DNA of 64,000 bases from an uncultured Glaciecola sp. (lineage in GTDB: Bacteria; Pseudomonadota; Gammaproteobacteria; Enterobacterales; Alteromonadaceae), in contig CAKZLI010000060.1 in NCBI GenBank assembly GCA_937125395.1, positions 1 to 64,000 of the forward strand. The letters run 5' to 3'. The notes under the pieces are model-generated. The model did not search any database and was not told the origin of the DNA. It was given only the letters and a program-made list of their open reading frames with translations. Numbering within the stretch: the stretch's first letter is position 1; each line of letters opens with the position of its first letter. Below, in pieces: positions 28,128 to 36,001 of the stretch. Both the position numbers and the translations under genes were made by a program.

Positions 28128-28731
28128 ATTCTTCAAGCAAGAATAATGGAATGTAGCCATTACTCAGAAACAAAGCTGTTTCTACGTCGCCCATTACAAT
28201 TCCCAGAAGCTCATTGGATTGAATTCTAAATTTCTTACCTTGCATTCCAGTCGGTAAACCATTACCCCAAGCGCCCTTAACGAGCACCACACGTTCTTTA
28301 TTGGTGTCGTTATACAAAGTCACCTTAAACACTAAATCCTTGTTCAGGTATCCTCTGGTTAACTCTTCCTTAATGCGTTCGGTAATAGCTGTTCCAGTTA
28401 CAAATATCGCAGAGCCATTCTTCGTATAATACAAACTCAAATGATCGTCATAAACAATCTTAGCGTCATGTACTACAGTAGCTTTGGTTGCCCAAATATT
28501 AGAAACCAGACCAAATCCGTTAGGTCGACAGGCAATAAATTTAATACTCTTCTCATAGATCTGGGGATAGTCTTTTCTGCATTCCCTTAAATCCGCAGTG
28601 AATGTGACATCAACTTTAGATTTATTCTTCTCCAGTTCACTAACCTTTAAGTCAGTATTAAGAGTTGTTTTGCAAGACAATAGGAATAACAGAGATGAAA
28701 TGACTAAACATCTACTGTATTTGCTTATCAT
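28126..28731 (-). CDS. Putative lipoprotein, minus strand (201 aa)
   Basis: One of only two confidently called minus-strand genes. Starts at the complement of 28731 (ATG, with AGGA upstream) rather than the in-frame GTG. Residues 1-20 are a lipoprotein signal with lipobox LLSC (KYSRCLVISSLLFLLSCKTT). The mature part is ~180 aa with no family I recognise; it has four Cys-containing or Arg-rich stretches (DLRECRKDYPQ, FIACRPNGFG). Expected in the host envelope. A role in superinfection immunity or envelope change is inference only. Confidence 0.65.
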   Translation of the reverse strand: MISKYSRCLVISSLLFLLSCKTTLNTDLKVSELEKNKSKVDVTFTADLRECRKDYPQIYEKSIKFIACRPNGFGLVSNIWATKATVVHDAKIVYDDHLSLYYTKNGSAIFVTGTAITERIKEELTRGYLNKDLVFKVTLYNDTNKERVVLVKGAWGNGLPTGMQGKKFRIQSNELLGIVMGDVETALFLSNGYIPLFLLEE

Positions 28732-28740
28732 CACAAAATC

Positions 28741-28747
28741 CTAAATA
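28741..28747 (+). promoter_or_regulatory. Late promoter motif CTAAATA (tail-tube-like gene)
   Basis: CTAAATA 31 nt before ATG 28779, in the divergent gap with the lipoprotein gene. Confidence 0.6.
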
Positions 28748-28778
28748 AATTTTTGCTAACCATACTTAGGTGAACGAT

Positions 28779-29243
28779 ATGTCTAAAGGACAAAATCCCG
28801 ATAACGCTGCGAGTAATAAATGGATGCTCAGTATGGGCGGACAACGCAGTCTGGAGCTTATGACTCGCAAGACAATGAACTTTGAAATTCCTGGGATTTC
28901 TAGTGAGGGTTCAGAAGGACCTCGTGTCGGTAATGTTATGATGGATATGGGATCGGACACGATAGTTCATGAGCCGTTGATGTTTACATTCGTAGTCGAT
29001 GCCGATTACGGTAACTACAAAACAATACGTCAATGGATGGTAGAGAATTCTAAGTCCGGTATTATGAAGCGTGAGGATGCGACCATAACACTTTTAAACA
29101 GTCGTGGTCAACCTCAAGGGGTAAGTCTAAGTTATATGGGATGTCGTCCTACTAGTCTGTCTGCTGTTACACTTGACACAATAGGCGAGCCAGTACTGTT
29201 ATGTACCGTGATGCTGAAATATATCGACAGTGATTTCGATTAA
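28779..29243 (+). CDS. Virion protein with tail-tube-like pattern
   Basis: 154 aa from ATG 28779 (SD TAGGTGA; GTG 28770 rejected). The pattern NKWMLSMGG … MNFEIPGISSEG, then DTIVHEPLMFTFVVDADYGNYKTIRQWM, then SAVTLDTIGEPVLLCTVMLKYID, is the strand order seen in tail-tube-fold proteins of T4-like phages ('PGI … L.F.VD.DY.NY..I..W'). It could be a tube initiator (gp54 role), a tail terminator or a minor tube protein. It has its own late promoter motif. Confidence 0.5.
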   Translation: MSKGQNPDNAASNKWMLSMGGQRSLELMTRKTMNFEIPGISSEGSEGPRVGNVMMDMGSDTIVHEPLMFTFVVDADYGNYKTIRQWMVENSKSGIMKREDATITLLNSRGQPQGVSLSYMGCRPTSLSAVTLDTIGEPVLLCTVMLKYIDSDFD

Positions 29244-29246
29244 TTG

Positions 29247-29275
29247 TTGTAAGTTATCTCCTTGTATGCTACAAT
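29247..29275 (+). promoter_or_regulatory. Sigma70-like promoter for uvsY
   Basis: TTGTAA (29247-29252), 17-bp spacer, TACAAT (29270-29275). Transcripts would begin near 29282 and lack the left arm of the SD-masking repeat. Confidence 0.55.
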
Positions 29276-29307
29276 GACACTAATTAGTAATATTACAGGA
29301 GATAACT
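29252..29307 (+). promoter_or_regulatory. Inverted repeat covering the uvsY ribosome binding site
   Basis: AGTTATCTCC (29252-29261) pairs perfectly with GGAGATAACT (29298-29307), which holds the SD GGAG. Only read-through RNA contains both arms. Confidence 0.6.
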
Positions 29308-29778
29308 ATGACTGAAGAAAAGAAATCCTTTTTCGAAGATATGCCGCGTTCAATGCCTATCGAAGATTTATTGAATAAACTCGAAGAGCTGTTTGAGATG
29401 GACACAATCAATCTCGACAAAGAAGCACTACAACAAACAAAATTGTTCTTCGAGATTCAGCGATTATATATTGACGAAGGACGTTGTCTCGGCTGGATAG
29501 CTGACAAAGAAGCTGAAATAGTACATATGCGTCGTCGCTATTATCAGGGCAATTTACCTCAGTCTGCATACGTTAAAGAACCTTTGAATCCACTTCCGCT
29601 GAAAACCGATGTAGATAAATTCCTAAAGGCTGACCGCATGGTACTTAATATCCGTCGTATGTTGGCTGATGCTGAAGTTAAAACAAAACTATGTGAAGAT
29701 AGTCTTAAGCGTGTTCGCGACAGAGGGTTCGACATAAAAAACGCCATTACATGGCGTATGGCAATGGAACAGATATAA
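29308..29778 (+). CDS. uvsY: Recombination mediator UvsY-like
   Basis: 156 aa (T4 UvsY: 137). UvsY loads the UvsX recombinase onto SSB-coated single-stranded DNA. The pattern of an N-terminal helix pair, RRRYYQG, a conserved 'DVDKFLKADRMVLNIRRML' region (T4: 'VLSADKDVLKVDTSL') and a final 'VRDRGFDIKNAITWRMAME' (T4: 'IKSRGFAIKHIQDMRAFE') is clear. UvsW lies three genes downstream, as in T4-like phages. Start is ATG 29308 with GGAG; expression is probably limited to transcripts from its own promoter. Confidence 0.85.
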   Translation: MTEEKKSFFEDMPRSMPIEDLLNKLEELFEMDTINLDKEALQQTKLFFEIQRLYIDEGRCLGWIADKEAEIVHMRRRYYQGNLPQSAYVKEPLNPLPLKTDVDKFLKADRMVLNIRRMLADAEVKTKLCEDSLKRVRDRGFDIKNAITWRMAMEQI

Positions 29779-30356
29779 TGTCAGACAGAAGAAACAAATG
29801 TGATAATCTATCAAAAATATATGGGTGGTCTATAGAAGAAACAAAACTGGCAATGAGAAAATTCAGAGCATTCAAATGTCGTGTAAAGAGATCCAACATG
29901 TCATTACAGTTTGGATTTGATGAATATGCCAAGAAAATTATAGAAGCCGATATATTACCCTCAGATATAGGAAGAGGTTTGAAACAGTATTGTATAGGAC
30001 GCCACGGAGACACTGGCGACTATGAAGTTGATACTTGTCGATTTATTACGACTGAACAGAATATATCAGAAGAGGCACTCAACGGAGGAACCACCTCATC
30101 AGCTATAAAAAGAAGTGGGCGATATAGAAGTAATGGTGAAAGAAATCCCACCTCATCAAAAATATCAAAATGGTATAAGCTCATACATCCTTGTGGTAAG
30201 GTTGAATTTATATTTAATCTGAATGAATACTTCGACAAGCCTAATCGACCTGTTGGTAAGCGTGTCAAGGACACATTAAACACTCATAAACCAAACAGGA
30301 AAGGTTATCAACTGTATCATTCCAGTGAGGATGAGGCAGAAGCTTATGAGTCTTAG
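29778..30356 (+). CDS. Putative homing-endonuclease-like protein
   Basis: 192 aa starting at ATG 29778, which overlaps the UvsY stop (TAATG). IDs are weak. The segment around residues 80-95 (DYEVDTCRFITTEQNISE) matches the 'Y-x-x-D-x-C-R-(F/W)-(I/V)-T-x-x-x-Q-N' element common in phage HNH endonucleases. The N-terminus (CDNLSKIYGWSIEETKLAMR) and the FNLNEYFDKPNRPVGKRV tail look DNA-binding. The first Cys/His pair of a full HNH site was not found. It lies inside the recombination operon, a common place for insertion. Confidence 0.45.
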   Translation: MSDRRNKCDNLSKIYGWSIEETKLAMRKFRAFKCRVKRSNMSLQFGFDEYAKKIIEADILPSDIGRGLKQYCIGRHGDTGDYEVDTCRFITTEQNISEEALNGGTTSSAIKRSGRYRSNGERNPTSSKISKWYKLIHPCGKVEFIFNLNEYFDKPNRPVGKRVKDTLNTHKPNRKGYQLYHSSEDEAEAYES

Positions 30357-31122
30357 TAAACTTAGAGCCACAAGGTCAGCCAGTCGAACAAAAACGTTCA
30401 AGCACCTCAAACTGCCTATGTATGATGTTAGCTGTGATGACACAACTGACTATCGTACTTATGTATTGCCAGACGGAACACGCTTCTATTCAATGACATC
30501 TATGCTTAAAATGACATCAGATGATTCATGGTTGAAGGAGTGGAGAGAGCGTATAGGTGAGGAAGAAGCCAAGGCCGAAGCTAAGAGATGTGCTGACCGT
30601 GGGGAAGGCGTTCACCTAGCTTGTGAGCATTACCTTAACAACGAGCCAATGGATGTCGTTTTGGAGGCCGCTGGAATGTACGTTGATCTATTTTATCAGA
30701 TTAAACGTGTATTGGACGTTCGTGTCGGAGCGGTAGTTGCACAAGAGATTCCGTTATTTAGTCGTTTAATGAGAGTTGCTGGTCGAGTCGATTTAGTTTG
30801 TTATTGGCTGCATGATGATGGGAAATATTATCTGTCCATCGTCGACTTTAAAACATCAAACGGTATCAAACTTAAAGGTGAGATCGGCACATATCAATGT
30901 CAGCTTGCTGGCTACGCGCAATGTTTCAGGGAAATGTATAACCTATTACCTAAGCATCTTGTCAATATTATCGCTTGCGAGAAAACACCTCACGCAAACA
31001 ACATACCTTTCACAACAAGTGAGTCACTTCCTAAACTTGCAATACGAGTTAAGGAATATCACCAAGTCCTCAAGGATAAAGGTCTTTACGACAGTTTAGA
31101 CAACGTCCAATATAAACCCTAG
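30346..31122 (+). CDS. PD-(D/E)XK exonuclease, RecB/Cas4-like
   Basis: 258 aa from ATG 30346 (ATG 30331 and 30325 are alternatives; all overlap the previous gene). Motifs of the RecB/MGME1-type nuclease are present in order: GEGVHLACEHYL (motif I His), AGRVDLVCYW (Asp), IVDFKTSNG (D-x-K) and YQCQLAGYAQCF (Q-xxx-Y). The helical N-terminal part (TSMLKM … LKEWRERIGEEEAKAEA) is also typical. Such enzymes process DNA ends for recombination. Placed between uvsY and uvsW, which fits a recombination role. Confidence 0.8.
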   Translation: MSLSKLRATRSASRTKTFKHLKLPMYDVSCDDTTDYRTYVLPDGTRFYSMTSMLKMTSDDSWLKEWRERIGEEEAKAEAKRCADRGEGVHLACEHYLNNEPMDVVLEAAGMYVDLFYQIKRVLDVRVGAVVAQEIPLFSRLMRVAGRVDLVCYWLHDDGKYYLSIVDFKTSNGIKLKGEIGTYQCQLAGYAQCFREMYNLLPKHLVNIIACEKTPHANNIPFTTSESLPKLAIRVKEYHQVLKDKGLYDSLDNVQYKP

Positions 31123-31174
31123 TCAAATTCCTCTCCTAAGTTATATTAATACTACAACTTAGGGGAGTATTCCC

Positions 31175-32788
31175 ATGTCATATGAATTCACTATTGAGAG
31201 AGTTAGCGCAATACGCATGAGAATTCATTCTGATGAGGAATGCATCCATGATGAGCTGAACGAATTCTTTAAATTCCCAGATCCGTCTTATGATCCAGAT
31301 TCTTACCGTCATCGTAAATGGGATGGCATGAAGAGATTATATACGAAGAAGTCAGGACTCATAGATATAGGTTTATTGGAGTGGGTTCTCAAATTCGCTG
31401 TGATGAACAAATACAAATACACAATCGATCCACGTTTAAACTATCTGAGAAAAGAAACACCTGATAGCATGGTTGAATATGTTGATGGTTTGAAACTATC
31501 ACGTTGGGATGAGAATAATGAAGCCGTTGAGCTGATACCTTATCAATATCAATATAACGGTGTGTATTGTGCCATCAAGAAGAGACGTAAAATCCTTCTG
31601 GCAGCGACAGGGGCTGGTAAAAGTCTCATGCAATACATAATCGCCCGATATTATCTCGACGAGGCCGTTTTAAACGAAACAGAAGCAAAAATCCTGATGG
31701 TTGTACCTAGTCAAATGCTTTGTACTCAGATGCGAGATAACTTCATCGAATACAGCCAATATAATGGATTCAACACAGACGCTCATCTACATCTCATCTA
31801 TAACGGTGCGACTAAGATGACTAATAAGCCTATTGTAATAGCAACGTGGCAAGGGATACAGAATGAGGATGCAGATTGGTTTAAGCAATTTACTCATTTA
31901 TGTGTCGATGAAGTACATGGAGCTAAGGCTGAGAAAGTAACTCATATATGTAAGTCATGCATCAACGCTGAGGATCGCATAGGTCTTACAGGTACGTTGA
32001 ATAATAAAGAGTTACACCAACTTCAGTGTACTGCTCACTTTGGCTCGCCTGAGACGATTGTGACAACTAAACAACTCCAAGAACTTGGTCAAGCGGCCGA
32101 TACAATGATCACAATGATTAATTGTAACTACCAAATGGATGACCGTAAGTTTGTTAAGAATTTGGATTATGTCGGCGAGATAGAAACAATAATGTCTCAT
32201 CCATATCGTAATAAGATGATATTATCGTTTGCTAGAACGTTAAAGGGTAATACCCTATTAATATTCGATCGTGTTGCTCATATAGAATACATTGCTGAGG
32301 AACTTAAGAAGTTAAAGAAGAATGTATACACCATTAATGGCAAGGTCGATCAGGCCGAACGTGATCATATTAAGAAGCTAACTGAGTCAGGTGATGATGT
32401 CACTATACTTGCTTCATATGGCACGATGTCAACAGGTGTAAGTATCAAGAAGCTTCATAACTTGGTGTTCTGTCATCCAAGTAAGTCTATCATACGTGTT
32501 CTTCAAACGGTTGGTCGTTTATTGCGTATGCATTCAACTAAGGATAGAGCTAATATCTTTGATCTAGTTGATGTATTCAAATGTTCAGCTAAAGACGACC
32601 CAAACACTGCCATGAAACATGCTAAAGAACGTTATGGGTTTTATGTAGAACACGAACATAAGACTTGTTTCAAGACGTATGAGATGAATGCTCTATTACC
32701 AAAAGATGATAGAGAGGAAATCAAAGAACGTAGCGATAAGCGTAAACGTGCAGCTAAAGCTCGTAAAGAAAGAAATAAATTTAATTAA
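31175..32788 (+). CDS. uvsW: ATP-dependent helicase UvsW-like
   Basis: 537 aa (T4 UvsW: 587), a superfamily-2 helicase that unwinds R-loops and branched DNA during late replication. Walker A is in LLAATGAGKSLM, the DExH box is CVDEVHGAKA, motif III is GLTGTL, and the C-terminal domain has ILASYGTMSTGVSIKKLHN and QTVGRLLRMHS (motif VI Arg). The N-terminal ~100 residues carry the small UvsW double-wing domain (FKFPDPSYDPDSYRHRKWDG). Lys/Arg-rich C-terminal tail. A structured intergenic region follows. Confidence 0.9.
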   Translation: MSYEFTIERVSAIRMRIHSDEECIHDELNEFFKFPDPSYDPDSYRHRKWDGMKRLYTKKSGLIDIGLLEWVLKFAVMNKYKYTIDPRLNYLRKETPDSMVEYVDGLKLSRWDENNEAVELIPYQYQYNGVYCAIKKRRKILLAATGAGKSLMQYIIARYYLDEAVLNETEAKILMVVPSQMLCTQMRDNFIEYSQYNGFNTDAHLHLIYNGATKMTNKPIVIATWQGIQNEDADWFKQFTHLCVDEVHGAKAEKVTHICKSCINAEDRIGLTGTLNNKELHQLQCTAHFGSPETIVTTKQLQELGQAADTMITMINCNYQMDDRKFVKNLDYVGEIETIMSHPYRNKMILSFARTLKGNTLLIFDRVAHIEYIAEELKKLKKNVYTINGKVDQAERDHIKKLTESGDDVTILASYGTMSTGVSIKKLHNLVFCHPSKSIIRVLQTVGRLLRMHSTKDRANIFDLVDVFKCSAKDDPNTAMKHAKERYGFYVEHEHKTCFKTYEMNALLPKDDREEIKERSDKRKRAAKARKERNKFN

Positions 32789-32789
32789 A

Positions 32790-33041
32790 TTAAATGGCTC
32801 TGACGAGCATGTTCGCTTCGCTCTCAGAGCTTAATCTTTTAAATTTAAAGAAATAAACTTTGAGAGCGAAGCGAACAGACAAGCGAAGCGCTGTCAATGA
32901 ATAACATTTAAACAAATTTATTTGTAGAGCTTGACATTGAATGACAAGAAGTAAAGAGCAAAAGCATTTTAAAGCCAAACTAAATAACGAAACCTCATTA
33001 GACAAATAATCCCCGAACGAACCTTCCTTAATACATTTCAT
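32790..33041 (-). CDS. Possible small minus-strand membrane protein
   Basis: 83-aa ORF starting at the complement of 33041, with an ideal SD AAGGAGG (complement of 33052-33058) 10 nt upstream. The N-terminus MKCIKEGSFGDYLSNEV is followed by a hydrophobic stretch (SLFSLALKCFCSLLLVIQC). The 3' half runs through the repeat-rich part of the intergenic region and looks less gene-like. It may be a short real gene whose end has been overwritten, or chance. No family recognised. Confidence 0.3.
   Translation of the reverse strand: MKCIKEGSFGDYLSNEVSLFSLALKCFCSLLLVIQCQALQINLFKCYSLTALRLSVRFALKVYFFKFKRLSSESEANMLVRAI
32797..32895. repeat. Nested inverted and direct repeats between uvsW and gene 45
   Basis: Perfect 17-bp inverted repeat 32810-32826/32861-32877 (core TTCGCTTCGCTCTCA) around a 34-nt AT-rich loop. 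A competing hairpin is GCTCTGA(C)GAGC (32797-32808) with GCTCTCAGAGC (32820-32830). AGCGAAGCG is repeated at 32865-32873 and 32882-32890. No further element was recognised up to 33040; CTAAATA at 32980-32986 is far from any start. Confidence 0.7.
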
Positions 33042-33093
33042 GTTATAATATCCTCCTTGTTTCAACTTACACATCAACACTTTATTAGCGAAG

Positions 33094-33136
33094 TGTCGGT
33101 TTGTAAAATACTATCGTTCCAATACCGGAACCGACA
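33094..33136 (+). promoter_or_regulatory. Stem-loop in the leader of gene 45
   Basis: TGTCGGTT (33094-33101) pairs with AACCGACA (33129-33136). A second hairpin GTTCC/GGAAC (33116-33120/33127-33131) uses part of the same arm, so the two are mutually exclusive. It ends 6 nt before the SD TTGGAG. Confidence 0.45.
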
Positions 33137-33155
33137 TAATACTTGGAGAATTATA

Positions 33156-33836
33156 ATGTCAGAAAACGCAAATGTAATCAGCTTTTCAGATCGTACACGA
33201 GCTATCTTAAACAACTTCAACAGCATCCACGGTTCTATTCATCTTAAGCAAGGTGAGTCAATCGTTATCGGTGAGTCTGGTGGTGGTGTTTTGGCTGTGG
33301 CTACAATCGATGAATCAATTCCTAAAGAATTCCCTATTGCGAATCTTGGTGGTCTGCTAACAATCTTAAGTATGAAGTCATTCGCTGACTCTAAACTGGA
33401 TTTCTCAACAGACGGCCTGATGAAAATTGCTGGTAAAGGTCAAATCGTTGACTTCTATGCTAGTGCCGAAACGTTTGGTGATCTACCAGAAGAGCCTATC
33501 CCGTTAGAACAGGAAGATTTTTCTGCTGAGATTACACCTGATGTGTTCGTCGATTTCAAGAAAGCTTGTTCTGGTCTGAATTTAACTCATTGTACTCTTA
33601 CCGTTAAAGATGGTAAGTCGTCTCTTGTAGGTAACAATCCTGATCTACCTAACTCATCTGATTTCACAATCGAGCTTGGCGAAACTGACAAAGATGATGT
33701 TGAAATCACTATCAAAGTGGCAAGCATGAAGAAAGTACTAGAAGGTAATTATGTTCTAGTTGCTCAGTCTGAATTTATGGCTAAGTTCGTTAGTATCGAC
33801 GAGCGTCTTCAGTACATGATCGGTGCTGAACTGTAA
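33156..33836 (+). CDS. 45: Sliding clamp gp45-like
   Basis: 226 aa from ATG 33156 (SD GGAGAA); upstream in-frame codons lack an SD. T4 gp45 (228 aa) is the trimeric DNA polymerase clamp and the activator of late transcription. FSDRTRAILNNFNSIHGSIHLKQGESIVIG parallels the T4 start. DLPEEPIPLEQEDFSAEI, LTVKDGKSSLVGNNPD and VASMKKVLEGNYVLVAQ match the domain boundaries. Replication operon 45-44-62-regA follows as in T4. If the CTAA(A/G)TA motifs are true late promoters, this clamp should take part in their activation. Confidence 0.9.
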   Translation: MSENANVISFSDRTRAILNNFNSIHGSIHLKQGESIVIGESGGGVLAVATIDESIPKEFPIANLGGLLTILSMKSFADSKLDFSTDGLMKIAGKGQIVDFYASAETFGDLPEEPIPLEQEDFSAEITPDVFVDFKKACSGLNLTHCTLTVKDGKSSLVGNNPDLPNSSDFTIELGETDKDDVEITIKVASMKKVLEGNYVLVAQSEFMAKFVSIDERLQYMIGAEL

Positions 33837-33859
33837 CACCTGAAACAACTCCAAGGATT

Positions 33860-33882
33860 GGGAGGTTCGCCTCCCTTTTTTC
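33860..33882 (+). terminator. Rho-independent terminator after gene 45
   Basis: GGGAGG-TTCG-CCTCCC followed by a T run. It may set the clamp-to-loader ratio by partial termination. Confidence 0.85.
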
Positions 33883-33906
33883 TCAAATTATTATAGAGTA
33901 ATAGCC

Positions 33907-34905
33907 ATGACTGAAAAGAAAGCACCACACCTTACTATCGTCGATAAAGAGTATATCTGGGAGCAAAAGTATCGCCCTGCTGATTTCGACGAAGTCATCC
34001 TACCTAAATCCCTTCGTGCTAAACTGAACGGCTTCTTAGCCACACAGAACCTTCCAAGTTTATGTCTGTATAGTCCTAAACCAGGGACTGGGAAGACAAC
34101 AACGGCTCTAGCTCTAGCTGCTGCTGTAGGTTCTAAACAACCTCTATTCATTAATGCTTCACTTCAAACTGACATTGCCAACATCCGTGAAACAGTTTTC
34201 AACTACGCGACAGGTACGTCTCTGTTCGGTGGTAAGAAAATCGTAATCCTAGATGAGGTCGAGAGACTATCACGCGCTGCTCAGGAATCACTGAAAGGCT
34301 TAATGGAAAAGGTTTCAAAGAACTGTTCGTTTATCATGACAACTAACAATATCTCGGGTATTGTTGAGCCTCTTCTAAGTCGCTGTACTACAATTCAATA
34401 TATGTGGACAAACGATGAGTCGAAGGAAATGATGGCTCAGATGTGCAATCGAAGCGTTCAGATTCTTAATAATGAAGGTGTTGAATTCAACCCTAAAGTT
34501 ATTGTTGCATTGGTGAAACAACACTTCCCTGATAACCGTTCGATCCTGAAACGCTTACAAGAATTCTCGATGGAGCATGGCTCTATTAATGAGGGTATTC
34601 TTACTCAGATTAAAGGTGGTGCTCTTGAAACATTAATCGAATCCATGCGTAATAAGAAATATAACGAAGTTAAGCAGTGGGTTTCGGATAATGCTACAAC
34701 TTTAGGCGGAGATTTTTATCCACGTCTAACACGAGCTTTAATCGGCGAAGGCGAGACATCTGGCTTACTTAAAGCCGAAGGTGTTATTGCAACGGTTGAG
34801 TTCCTAGGTGCTGAGCAAAAAGATCATGGTAAGGCTGATATGTGGCTTCATGTTCTTCGTGTATGTACTGTCTTAATGCTTGAAATTGAAAATCAATGGA
34901 AGTAA
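33907..34905 (+). CDS. 44: Clamp loader large subunit gp44-like
   Basis: 332 aa (T4 gp44: 319), AAA+ ATPase of the clamp loader. Walker A is SPKPGTGKTTTALALA, Walker B ILDEVERLSRAAQ, sensor 1 FIMTTNN, and the Arg-finger motif SRC lies in PLLSRCTTIQY. VLLPKSLRAKL-type N-terminal region and a helical C-terminal collar (HGKADMWLHVLRVCTVL) are present. The gp62 gene starts 3 nt after the stop. Confidence 0.92.
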   Translation: MTEKKAPHLTIVDKEYIWEQKYRPADFDEVILPKSLRAKLNGFLATQNLPSLCLYSPKPGTGKTTTALALAAAVGSKQPLFINASLQTDIANIRETVFNYATGTSLFGGKKIVILDEVERLSRAAQESLKGLMEKVSKNCSFIMTTNNISGIVEPLLSRCTTIQYMWTNDESKEMMAQMCNRSVQILNNEGVEFNPKVIVALVKQHFPDNRSILKRLQEFSMEHGSINEGILTQIKGGALETLIESMRNKKYNEVKQWVSDNATTLGGDFYPRLTRALIGEGETSGLLKAEGVIATVEFLGAEQKDHGKADMWLHVLRVCTVLMLEIENQWK

Positions 34906-34908
34906 CTT

Positions 34909-35316
34909 ATGGATGTAGAAATCAGAAAGGTTAAACTCTTTGATTGGCTGCATTCTATTAACGTATCGAAGACTGACCTAATGATTGGTGATGTTGCGGT
35001 TATGAAACAATATGACCCTTTCATCATTAACCGTGGTTTGGCTCAGTCAATCGACACGCTAATGACAGCTGATAAGATGAACTCCATGCCGGATGTTCCC
35101 AAGGATATTCATTATAAGTATTGTCTCGCAGCGGTTAAGTCCAAGAAGCGTTATGCTAAGTGGCCTAAGAAGCTTCAAGTCAATCCTAACATTCATATCG
35201 TTGCTGAACATTATAATGTCAACCATGAAGTTGCTGAGATGTATATTGGTCTTATGACTGATACGCAGCTTGAAGAAGTTGTTGAACGTGCTAGTGGTGG
35301 GGGTCGTCGAAAATGA
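34909..35316 (+). CDS. 62: Clamp loader small subunit gp62-like
   Basis: 135 aa, shorter than T4 gp62 (187). The match is to the central part: IHYKYCLAAVKSKKRYAKWPKK (T4 'FNYLMAAVPRGKRYGKWAK'), then HIVAEHYNVNHEVAEMYIGLM (T4 'LLAKRYQVNTNDAINYKSIL'). The T4 C-terminal basic region is missing. Position between 44 and regA supports the call. Overlaps the regA start by 4 nt. Confidence 0.8.
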   Translation: MDVEIRKVKLFDWLHSINVSKTDLMIGDVAVMKQYDPFIINRGLAQSIDTLMTADKMNSMPDVPKDIHYKYCLAAVKSKKRYAKWPKKLQVNPNIHIVAEHYNVNHEVAEMYIGLMTDTQLEEVVERASGGGRRK

Positions 35317-35735
35317 TAGATCCTATGACTATTTCACATGCTCAATGTAAGGGTAATGGTGTTATACCGTTCATGCAGCCTGTCACAATCGTAGGAGGTT
35401 ATAACAACTTCCTGCTGGTTGTTGAGACTTTGAAGCGTATTGGTTTGGTTAAAGGTAAAACATTAACCCAACAAGTACATATCAAGTTTTATGGTGGTCT
35501 CACTTATTTGGGACATTATAATCACATGCATATGTTTGATACTGGTGAGAACCTAGTCACTGAACGTAATGTACGACATATGAACCGTGTGGCTCAAATG
35601 CTTCAGTCTTGGGGTCTTGTCAATTTAGACCCTGATGCAATAATTGAACCGTCTTTAGGTGTTATGGCTTTAAATGCTGAAAAAGCGAAAGACTATACAC
35701 TTGTGTCTAACTATACTTTTAAGAAGAATGTATAA
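35313..35735 (+). CDS. regA: Translational repressor RegA-like
   Basis: 140 aa (T4 RegA: 122). RegA binds ribosome binding sites of early mRNAs and blocks initiation. NFLLVVETLKRIGLVKGKTL, the beta-strand HIKFYGGLTYLGHYNHMHMF, and VRHMNRVAQMLQSWGLVNLD parallel T4 'FLKVKETLTRMGIANNK', 'HILQKKGLYYIVHFKEM' and 'VRRDSIAWLLEDWGLIEI'. There is a ~20-residue N-terminal extension. Synteny 45-44-62-regA is exact. The target sites cannot be defined from this window. Confidence 0.85.
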   Translation: MIDPMTISHAQCKGNGVIPFMQPVTIVGGYNNFLLVVETLKRIGLVKGKTLTQQVHIKFYGGLTYLGHYNHMHMFDTGENLVTERNVRHMNRVAQMLQSWGLVNLDPDAIIEPSLGVMALNAEKAKDYTLVSNYTFKKNV

Positions 35736-36001
35736 TGAATTTAGTACCTATCAACGGCAATGTTCTTGTCCGTTATGTAACAAAAGAAGTAGAAAACTCG
35801 CTTATTATGACAGAAGAAGATGATCATAAAGTTGGTGAGATTGTTTCGATTGGCAGTAATGATCTAACCGGAATCGGTATTGATGTCGGAACTAATGTTG
35901 AATTCGTTCTGAATGTTTCTCCTCTTGAGAAGAAAGTTATTCACGACGGCGAAACGCTTCATATCATTCCATTCACTAACATCGTTGGAGTTTACGCTTA
36001 A
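35735..36001 (+). CDS. GroES/gp31-like cochaperonin
   Basis: 88 aa with the GroES order of elements: LVPINGNVLVRYV first strand, a mobile-loop-like stretch (residues 17-31, VENSLIMTEEDD) with the hydrophobic SLIM in place of GroES GIVL, then KVGEIVSIG, IDVGTNVEFVLNV and a final strand HIIPFTNIVGVYA. GroES has 97 aa and T4 gp31 111. It should cap a GroEL ring; the phage encodes its own GroEL at 48441. Translationally coupled to regA (TAATG) and to the next gene, so it is made early with the replication proteins. Confidence 0.7.
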   Translation: MNLVPINGNVLVRYVTKEVENSLIMTEEDDHKVGEIVSIGSNDLTGIGIDVGTNVEFVLNVSPLEKKVIHDGETLHIIPFTNIVGVYA

